Source of the DNA: Symmetrospora coprosmae | Taxonomy: Eukaryota; Basidiomycota; Cystobasidiomycetes; Symmetrosporaceae | Direction of reading: 5' to 3' | DNA: 64,000 nucleotides | Assembly: GCA_008802785.1 (NCBI GenBank) | Contig: VUYT01000004.1 | Location: forward strand, 372,001 to 436,000 | In this document: positions 52,313 through 64,000 of the stretch, in pieces | How the letters are laid out: the number at the start of each line of letters is the position of its first letter | Numbering within the stretch: the stretch's first letter is position 1 | Translations under genes and position numbers: made by a program | The notes under the pieces: model-generated | Seen by the model: only the letters and a program-made list of their open reading frames with translations | Database searches by the model: none | What the model was told of the DNA's origin: nothing

Positions 52313-55300
52313 TTAGCCGTCGATGCTGGCCGTCAGAGGTGTTTGTGAGCTGTCGTCTCGAGGTCTCTCCTCGTACAGCGTCCTCCTGTGCTCCATGGTG
52401 GCATCGCCATCCCTGAAGGATGAGCCGCGTCCACGTCCACGCCCACGCCCTCGACCTCTGCCTCGCGACGCCCCTCGCGAGAACGGCTGCGGGTGCACGG
52501 CGAGAGTTGCCTCCCTGCTCTCGTTGGAAGCCGTCGCAGCCGAAGAGGATGGCTTCTCTGGCGACTTTTCGGTGTGCGCATACCCGCTGTCATTGTAGAC
52601 GTGCCTCTTCGGGTGCTCGTCGCGTGACGGACGGGCAGTGGGACGAGGGGTGTTGGAATCAGGGAGCACCAGGGTACGGATAGGCTCAGTTGGGCCACGC
52701 TGATGAGGCTGCTCTGAGGCCGAAGATGCCTGTCGGGCTGGCTCGTAGCTGTACTTGGGCGGCGTGGTCGGCGTGCGAGGGACCATGTGCGTGACATAGT
52801 CGTTTGACGAGGATGGCTGTCGTGCGTGGGCAGAATTCCGCGGAGCCATCTGCGCTGCATTTTGTCGAGCACTGACAGGACGCTGTTTCGGCGATGACGA
52901 AGGCGTCTGAGAGTATTGACTGGCCAGGGTGAGGACCGCCTTAGCCAAGGATCGGCCAGACGGTGTCGGTAGGGCCGCGGTCGGCGATGCTGCATGACCG
53001 GACCGCGCGAAGCTGCTGTGGTGGGTTCGGGGGCGGTGTTCGGCCTCGTTCGGCAGAGTCTACACGGAGCAGATAGAGGAAAGCACTTTAGCGATCGGTA
53101 TCGGTGGTCACGATACGGCACACCCAATGTCAGCAGAATCGAACAACCACGCACGGGCTCAAGGTCGATCCAGATATTCTTGAACCTAGTCTTCTGATCG
53201 TCGGTGAAGGCTGATGAGTAGCCAGTGAGTTTTAGCCTTCATCAGATCAGGAGGTGCGGCTCCCGAAGGACGGGTTGGACTAACAAGGGCAAGCTTTGAC
53301 CGCTCGAAGGAGCCCATTGCCAATGTTCTGCCCATAGCCAATCATGCCGCGGTAGGTCTCCATGCAACGCAGTGCGCCTGTGGCAGAGATGCGGCTGGAA
53401 TCAGCTCATTGGCCAGCTTCATGAAGCCGAACGAGGCGCAGAAGCTCACCCAGCAGGCAATCGAAGAGGCACTGCACCTCGCGAGGGTCCTGGAAGAGAG
53501 TTGCCTCGCGACAGTCTTCTGTCCCGGTACCGGCATCGCGGAACAGATTCCAGGGTAACTTTGTGAGGACGCTGATGAGTCGCCCGTAAGGGCGTTCGGC
53601 GGGGCGGACGAAAAGATGGTCGTGACGCGTCGCGTGCTGATAGTCGCGGAGCGAGTCGAAGAGCAACTGGAGGCGCCTGCCGTCCTCTTCGCCAAAGAAG
53701 CATATCTCGCGGTGGGGCGCGACAGGCGGGCTGGCCTGCTGTACGCCACTGGTGCCACGATACTGAGGGAGCAGTGCTGAAGTAAAGATGTTGGGGACGG
53801 CGGGCGGCCTGTAGATCAGAGACCTGAGGTCAGGCCAGAGATCGAAGAGAAGCTCGGTCTGCGAGGTCGGGCGAAGGACGACGTGCTCGTCGCAGAGGCT
53901 CGTCCCGCTGAGCACATCGATAGTGCGCTGGGCGGCCTCTTCGCTGACGCACTCGATGAATGCGTTCAGGGTCCTGCCGTTTTGTACAGCGGACGTGATG
54001 TGGATCGGCTGCGGGTGGACTTGCGGGGGCGGCAGGACGGCCTCGCACGCAGAGAGCCACTCGACCATTTCTGTCACCGTTGCCTTGTAGGGCACGTTGC
54101 GGATCTGCGCGGGTCGAAGGCGGTGTCAGCATACGGGACACCCCAGGTGGCATTTGAGACAGACTTACGATGAGGATTGGCCAGCTGACGCCGAGGTTCT
54201 TGGGATTGTCCATGCTTACTCCGGGATGTTTGGCCGTAGGGTCGAAAGGCCTTCGAACACCGGTGAAGGGATCCTTCCACCATGTTGCCTTCATCGCGTC
54301 GTCCTTCGCAAGTCGCTCCTCAGCCGTTTCGGGTCGCGCGTGGTACCGCGCAGCCGGTGGGCGTTGATTGGGCGTCGAGGACAAGGTGCTGGTCGTTGTT
54401 GACGTTTGCTGCGTAATGCAGGAAGCGCTCGTTCCGCCTGATGAGCCAGTGACGGTCCTGTCTCGAGTCATTGACGGGACATCCGCTCGGAGTCCGATCG
54501 GAACATTCACAGCAGAACAGAGCGAAAGCGGAGCCCTTGGCGGCGCGGAGCCAGCCGCGGGCGGATCTTCGGTCGTAGGATGGGACGTGACCTGCGCTAC
54601 AGGCTGTTCGAAAGACGGGAGGGGCGCTGATGCGTCTCGCCTCCTGGACTGAAAGCGCGGCGAACCTCTCTGGCGACCTCGTCCTCGGCCTGAGTTGTCA
54701 CAGCCACGGGAGGACGGCGAGGGAAGCGCGACGACAGGAGGCTCGGGCGAGATAACACTGACTGACTGAGCGGCGTCCTCGTCTAGCGCTGACGTGATGA
54801 GCGCGTCGTGCTTGCCTGTACCGGTTCCTGACTTGGACGCATTGTGGGCCGGTTGCTGCTGATCCGACTCCGGCTCGCCCAAGCTAGTGATCTTGGTGTC
54901 GATGGTACGATCGCCGATAGCTAGTCGCTCGAATGACTCGAGCCCACTCGGACTGTTCATCGACCCATCGTGCGAGTTGCGCCTCAGCCTGGCGGCCTTG
55001 ACCGTGGGAATAGCCATGTCTGCCGAGAAAGCGATCTGGCCAGAAAGCTCCTCGAGAGTTCCATCGTCCGTTGAAACTGGAGTGGGCGTACCGTCCCTCT
55101 TCGCGGTCGGTTCGACACCTGGTACTCCGCCCGCAGCCGCAGTGACAGCGTCTCCAGCCGACTGAAAGCGCTTGAGTGGTGCTGCAGTCGCCACCTCGCT
55201 CCTCTCGGATCCGGCACCAGCCGAGATCTCAGTTGCAGCCACCTGCTCCGGTCGCCTGATCTGCAGCGCCTGACTCGGCCTCTTCATGCGTGCGGCGGCG

Positions 55301-57702
55301 CCCTCACGCTCTCGGAGCTTGGCAGCGCGCTCGAGGTCATTCTCGTCTGGGTTCCAGTACGGCTGCGGTGGACCGACCTTCATTGCCTGCATGGGTGAGA
55401 TGGGGCTCGAGGGCGAGGCGGTCGAGCCAGCGTCGGATGTGGCGGAGCGGACGAGGTCGGGTGTAGGCGGAATGGACTCGGACGCTTGCATGGCGGGCTG
55501 CTGCTGCTGCTGTGCGTACGGAAAGGCTCGAGGAGGAATGCTGCTAAGAGGAAGTGAGGTGGACGAAGTGTGCGCGAGCGTGGGGAAGCCTTGTCCGCTG
55601 TCTTCGGATGGCGAGGTCGACGAAGGCGGAGGTGGCAGGCCATGGACAATCTGAGGGCGTGCGCTCGCTTCCCTTGCGAAAGGACGCTGGTGCTGTAGCT
55701 GCTGCAAAGGGTACGCCTGATCGGGCACGGCAGTGAGCGGGGCCGAGAAGGAGGGCATCCCGTGCATGACCGAAGCGAGAGGCGGGCTGCGTGAGACGGC
55801 GCCGTATCTGCCCTGAAAAGCTGCGCCGGAAGCGTCGGAAGTGTGCATGCCAGGGTTTGCCTGGACGAGAGCGTGCGGCTGAACGTGAGGCTGCCCAGCC
55901 GCATCTGCTTGCTGACTGTGTTGGAAGACCTGCTGCTGAGAAGGCAGCGGCTCTCGCTGAGTGTAGAGCGGTGTCGCAATATCAAGCGCACGCGAGGGCT
56001 GCTGTTGATGCTGTCGAGCGAGGAGGGAAGGGCTCCAATCCTGCGGGAACGGCTCGACTGTCGATCCGTGCTCGCCGCACCTGATGCACTTGAAGAACTT
56101 CCTGGGCTCGCCTTCGCTTCCTCTCTCCCCTGCCTTCTGCGGCGCGTGCTGGCGCATGACTTCGTCGAGCGAGCGATCGCCCTTGCCGCCGTTTGCGCTG
56201 CCCTCGTGCGCAGGCGCGGCGCCAACGTCGACGCGGTTGGCAATGGTGCTCCCGATGCATTCGCGGCAGATTGTGCATCCGCAAGGCAGGAAGCTCGCCC
56301 ACGCCGGCGAGGGGAGATGCGCGCCGTACACGGGGTGATTGAGGGACGGACAGGCGTCGTTGCTGCACTTGACGTACGGGAGGAGCGGACTTGACGCCAC
56401 CTGCTCGATCTGCGACTGCATGTGCATCTGGGGCACGATGTGAGGCTGGAGTTGCGCGAGCGAGCGCACGTCCTGCTGTGGGACAGGCAGGCCGGCGTAC
56501 GGATGTCCGAAAGCAGGTGCAGGAGGCACGCTTCCTCCAGTGCTCTCCTGGTGAGATGCAGTCGGGTAAGGGTACGCATTGCCTGGTCGATACAGGTCGT
56601 ACTGAGGTGAGTGCTGCGAGGCGAGGAACGATGCTGTGGGCGAAGGCTCAACAGCTCGGCTCGTCAGGACAGGACCAACGGCAGGAGCGGAAGCGTTGTA
56701 CGCGAAGTGCTGGCTCTGCTGAGTCTGACCTGTTCCGGTGCTGTAGAGTGAGCCGGGTCCAGCGTGAAAGACGTTCTCGGGAGCGGGAGGGATAGGCTGC
56801 TGCGACTGATGATACTGGTGCTGCTGCGCGAGCATGTGGAGCGGGTATCCAGCGACGGCAGACGAAGCGAGAGAGTCGTTGCTATTGACGCGGGCGTGGA
56901 GCGGAACAGCCATTCCGGACGGGAGAGGCTCCTGCTGCTGCTGCAGCGCCTGTTGACGCGCGTACTGCGGATACGACTGGGACTGCTGTTGAAGCTGTAC
57001 TGAGCTGTGGAAAGGGGCCTGAGCGGCTGTGAGCGAAGGAGCGGCGAAGACGTGTGCTTGAGCATGGGTATGGGAGAGAGGAGGAGAAGGAGGTGAAGGA
57101 CTGTTCTGGCCGTGCGCGTACTGCTGTCGGTGCATGGCGAGCTGGGCGAGGGTCGGTCCGCCGCGGTCGGCGCCGCTCATCGACGGAGCCGCAAGTGCGC
57201 CAGAAGGAGAAGGGCGTCCAATCCTTCCAGAGCCATTGACCGTTCTGCCAGCATTTGCAGTGCCGATCCCGACGCCTGGTGAGGCCTGCTGCATAGGAGT
57301 GGCCTGCATGCGGGCTGTCCTGTGCGGAGGATGGGGTAGCCTGTGGATGCCAGGGCTGCCAGGGCTTGCTTGCGAGGTGGGCATGGCAGCGATTCCGAGG
57401 CCGAAAGTCGGTCCAGAGCCGTGTCCTGCGTTTCGGTGGGCCAGTCCGGCTGGCTGGAACGCAGATGCGTCGCTGAAGCCCAGAGGCGAGTAGGGCGCGT
57501 TGACTGGAACGGAGGATGCGGATGCGGTGTTGCCGGACCGGAGGAGCGGAGTCGTGTAGGGAGCCTGATTCAGATTCTGCTGGTTGGACGCCTGCCTGCC
57601 GCGGTTGGCCTTGGGTGGGAGAGGGTGCCGTGTTGGCCCAGAGTAGTTGTGCATCGTACGGGAGTGCTGTGCGTGAGAGGGAACGGACGGTAATACCGCC
57701 AT
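52313..57702 (-). CDS. Large Gln-rich RNA-binding protein with a RING-like zinc region and an RRM
   Basis: Five exons (57702-54169, 54104-53450, 53377-53285, 53210-53155, 53059-52313) give 1,694 aa with closing phases. The first 420 residues are Gln/Pro/Ser-rich. A Cys-rich region follows at about 56360-56090: KCSNDACPSLNHPVYG, LPCGCTICRECIG and KFFKCIRCGEHG, a treble-clef or RING-like pattern with a long insert. After a disordered stretch comes WWKDPFTGVRRPFDP, then an RRM-like domain that spans the first intron (NLGVSWPILI-IRNVPYKATVTEMVEWL, LNAFIECVSEEAAQRTIDVL). Behind it lies a conserved helical part (CLFDCLLGALRCMETYRGM, IGYGQNIGNGLLRAV, FTDDQKTRFKNIWIDLEP) and a final RG-rich box (GRGRGRGRGR). 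The layout suggests a cytoplasmic mRNA regulator. A ubiquitin-ligase role is only a possibility. Confidence 0.82.
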
Positions 57703-59123
57703 TAGGAGGAGGGAGCAGGGCGAAACTCAGACATGTGCAGACCACGCACCGCGTCGACAGAAGCAGCGAGCAGCTGCGCGCGAGCCTGGCGGCGGCGAGG
57801 TAGTGAGATGTTCCACGCCTCGACGAATCAGAGCAGAGGGACGAGAGTGACGGGACCAAGGACAGAGCGGAGAGAAGAGCGTCTGGAGAGAGGGAGAAGA
57901 GTGGGTGAGGGAGCTGAGAAGAGAAGACGGTGAAGGAGCAGAGCGGGTGCAGCTGGACGACGGTGAAAGAGCCGAAGTTGAGTGAACCCAGTCCAGTTTG
58001 GAGCGGAGTCAAGAGCCGACGGGGGGGAGGAGGAGGGAAGACAGGAAATTGTACACGAGCCATGGACATCTCCGTCCGTGTCGAGGCTGCATGGGCGTGC
58101 TGCCTACTTTCGCGGAGGGGTCCCGTGCGAAGGCGCGTTTGGGTATGGCTCGGATCGGATCAGATCGGAGGGAGACGCCGGCGCGTCATCAACGCCAGTC
58201 TGGAAGTGAGAGTCGGACTCAGGGAGGCGAAAGCGTGCTCCATGATGCTGAGCAGTGGACTGCTCCATGTTGCCGTTCGAGGGTCGTTGTCACCGGAGTC
58301 ACCGGAGGTTTGGGTCGAGGATGTCCAGACGTACGCGTGTCCGGACGTCGACACTCCCGACCTGCGGAGGTCAACTGCGGGGAATTGCTCTCCGTGGTCG
58401 TCATCGGTTAGCGTGCACATCGATATACTGCTTTCATCGACGTCGTCCAGGCTGGACTGCTGTGTTTGCCATTGCGTGGATACGAGCTTTTCTGCCTTCT
58501 TCACTCTGCCCGGCGACAGTCCGGCTGCCTTCCCAATTGCGTCCCCTTTGTCCCTCTGCCAGTGACCCAGTGCGTCCTTCTCGTCTGCCTTTCCTTGCTT
58601 CTCTCTGCACATACTGTCGCCCTCCTTGCCCTCATCAGATCACCATCCTCGTCCCAGCTGCAGCAGAAGAGTGAGTGTGGAAGCTCTCTCCCTCTGGGGG
58701 CAGCCAGGCGGTGGGCGAGCCAGGGCGGCTTCTGCGGGCCGGGCGGGCGGGCGGGGCCACGGCTGCCATGCGGGCGAGAGAAAGGGGGACGGGACTGACG
58801 TCGATGCATGCACAGACTCCACAGCCAACAGCTAAGCATCTTTGTCCCCTCCCTTCCCATTGCACACGCACATCCACATTCTAATTGCACAGGTGAGTGC
58901 GCTTGAAGCTTGTGCACCTCATCCCCGGAGCTAGCCTGCCTGTGTCGAGCTGCCCTCCCTCACCCAACGCTGAATCGCTCGCCGCCCCGCACCTCGTTCG
59001 TCCCTCTCACCTCGCCCTGGGCCCGGCTTCGTCTGCCCCACCTTCATCTCCGCCTTCTCTTCTTCTTTCCTGGCACAGTCGCACATACGACAAAGTACTG
59101 CACACACCCAGGCTCACTTCACA
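57703..59123. other. Divergent promoter region of the RRM gene and glycogen synthase
   Basis: A 1.4-kb stretch with pyrimidine-rich tracts near both starts. A minus-strand open frame at 58160-58612 and plus-strand frames over the same bases show no motif. It is probably long leaders and promoters. Confidence 0.4.
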
Positions 59124-62496
<3,373 letters not shown>

Positions 62497-63053
62497 GAGT
62501 GCAATTTTAGCGGTCAGTCCGAAGGTGACCCTGCCGCGGTCATCCGTCTGGCTCTGCAAGCACGCAACGAAACGATTTCCGTCTGTGCCACACTCTACTC
62601 GTAATTCTCGAGCCTGGTATGTGTACGACCGTCGACAGGTGCATCCTGCTCGGCCGGGCTTGACGCCCGCTGTACCACCCCTTACCCTCCATGGTCATCT
62701 CTCGCATATCCCTGGCCTCGCCTTTCAGTCTAGCTGAGTGTCTAGTCGAGCTCCTCACACACACCCACACAACCCAAAGCATGTCCACCATGTGTAAAAA
62801 GAAGAGGCTAGCAGTGTCTCGAGTTGGTTCAGAAGCGTGGTCGAGGCCAAGTGCGAAGAATGTTGTGCAGGCGCTGCAGAGCGATCGCACCCGGACATGG
62901 AGTGCTTGTCGGAAGTGAGGGCCTGAACGGTGCGCAACGAGGCTCGAGAAAGGTGAGGCAAGTCAGGATAGCATTCACGACGCCGTGATGGGTTGCGCAG
63001 CTCGCCCCCGGTCTACGCCACATTGAAGGGCACTTATTGGCTAGCCAAGGAAG
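62497..63053. other. Intergenic between convergent genes
   Basis: A 557-bp stretch between the 3' ends of glycogen synthase and the peptidase gene. A short CA-rich run lies near 62755-62770. No gene seen. Confidence 0.4.
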
Positions 63054-64000
63054 CTACAGGTTGAAATCGGCCGAGAGGAGCACGGTCGCGAACTATCGGA
63101 TCGCGTCGAGTCCCATAACGTCATCAGTCGGATCCTACATCTTACGCAAAGCGGTGGCAAGCTCAATCTCACCATGACCTTCGCGATAGCCGCGATCTGC
63201 TCAAAATCGTAATTTGGGCGGTCGGAGAGATCGCCCGAGTTGTGGTACCTGGTACGCCAGCAGGGAGACAGACCGTCAGCAAGTCTCGGTGCACGTCGAC
63301 GCATTCGTTCCTCACTTGGGATCAGCTCTGCGAGGTATACAAGCACACAGTAAGAGACGAGGATTCAGCTTCGCGGTGAACGGCCTTGCATTGATCGTCG
63401 GTATCTGCGTAAACGCACATAGGCCCGTTGCGCTCAAAGACCCAGGTCGAGACGAATCCCTGCTGGTCGAAGGATTGGTGGTCTGAGCAGCAAGCAGGGG
63501 TCTCGCCAACGACCAAGTCTGGCACGTAGAGCGTCGAGATGTTGCCGACGAGCCAGCGCTGACATTGTGCAGACGGGAGCACGTCAGTCCCGCTACAAGG
63601 GTCATAGGATCAGGCCTGCTACTCACCGCCTCGATGGTATCGTATTTGTCGGGCCGAGCAAGCTGCATCGGCTCTCCTGCCTCTCTGTACCCAAGCATAT
63701 CCGCTTGCAGCATCAGGCGTACGCTGGGCGTGCTTGCATTCGTGTCGACGTGCGCACTACCGTCCTGCAGCTCGCGGAGGTGCTTGGCGTAACCTCGAGA
63801 CCCCCACAGACCCTGCTCCTCGCCGCTGAAGAAAGCGAGGACGACGGTGTGTGTGAAGCGCAGGTGGTACCCATGGAACAGGCGGGCGAGGCTGAGAAGC
63901 GCAGAAACACCCGAGGCGTCATCGTCCCCGCCTGAGACAGCGGACGCCCCATGTAAGCCTGCCTGACCGGAAGTGCGAGAGTGCAGTAACGGAGTCTGGA
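63054..64000 (-). CDS. M28 family zinc aminopeptidase, partial (N-terminus off the right edge)
   Basis: M28 leucine-aminopeptidase-type enzymes, often secreted or vacuolar, use two zinc ions. On the minus strand I read HGASAVSGGDDDASGVSALL (zinc-bridging Asp in DDASG), then VVLAFFSGEEQGLWGSRGYA (catalytic and ligand Glu pair), LMLQADMLGY (ligand Asp), and after an intron RWLVGNISTLYVPDLVV, CCSDHQSFDQQGF and FERNGP. A further exon carries the last ligand His in YHNSGDLSDRPNYDFEQI, then AKVM. A final short exon ends FATVLLSADFNL with the stop at 63054. Fungal members usually have 380-420 aa, so about the N-terminal half lies beyond the window. Introns lie near 63600/63560, 63340/63240 and 63172/63093. 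Confidence 0.88.

Noticed and set aside
55380-56651. 423-codon minus-strand frame
   Set aside because: An alternative frame of the same strand as the RING-like/RRM gene, of Ser/Arg composition with no motif; the overlapping 1,178-codon frame carries the domains.
56882-58069. 395-codon minus-strand frame running past the RRM gene start
   Set aside because: It overlaps the real frame out of phase and begins in the leader region; composition is that of a shadow.

Overview
This window is nuclear DNA of a filamentous or yeast-like fungus, most likely a basidiomycete and probably of the Ustilaginomycotina type. The case rests on GC-rich sequence, many short spliceosomal introns (about 40-250 nt, GTRNGT...YAG), closely spaced genes on both strands, and members of gene families typical of basidiomycetes (a 7-TM protein of unknown function, a MATH-BTB protein, a Ser/Ala-rich GPI protein). 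The order is an inference from gene content. I see no rRNA, no tRNA that folds, no CRISPR, no transposon and no viral fossil. Exon borders were placed by hand from reading frame, protein-family continuity and splice consensus; where I give exon lengths, the phases add up.

Layout, left to right: SCC2/Nipped-B cohesin loader (minus, 3' end off the left edge, 1-4336); UPF1 nonsense-mediated-decay helicase (plus, 4728-8165); a MATH-BTB protein (plus, 8684-10886); a UDP-galactose-type transporter (plus, 11117-13185); a gap without a supported gene (13.2-15.4 kb); a Ser-rich protein with a TATA box (minus, 15420-16370); a second gap (16.5-18.96 kb); a 7-TM protein (plus, 18963-20678); an OPT oligopeptide transporter (minus, 20831-24050); a divergent small single-TM protein (plus, 24205-24802); NOC3, a 60S ribosome biogenesis factor (plus, 25114-28421); a very large secreted Thr/Arg- then Ala/Asp-repeat protein (minus, 28625-33549); a Bin3-type RNA cap methyltransferase (minus, 34509-36053); a conserved unknown protein (plus, 36252-38210); TSR4/PDCD2 (minus, 38358-40099); a hemerythrin-like HHE protein (plus, 40714-41746); a secreted TIM-barrel hydrolase-like protein (minus, 41942-43262); PRO2 (minus, 43606-45201); a long disordered unknown protein (plus, 45575-49708); a GPI-anchored wall protein (plus, 50611-51682); a RING-like/RRM protein (minus, 52313-57702); glycogen synthase with two microexons (plus, 59124-62496); and an M28 aminopeptidase cut by the right edge (minus, 63054-64000).

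There is no operon or gene cluster. The genes are mostly housekeeping: chromosome cohesion, RNA decay, ribosome assembly (NOC3, TSR4), proline and glycogen synthesis, and Golgi sugar transport. They are interspersed with surface or secreted proteins (giant repeat protein, GPI protein, hydrolase-like protein, peptidase, OPT). Several pairs are divergent with short shared promoters (OPT/small TM 154 bp, Bin3/unknown 198 bp, PRO2/45575 373 bp, SCC2/UPF1 391 bp). The most notable items are the giant secreted repeat protein, the consecutive 13-nt and 9-nt exons of glycogen synthase, the SQ-rich tail of UPF1, and the duplicated acidic DELD motif of the 45575-49708 protein.
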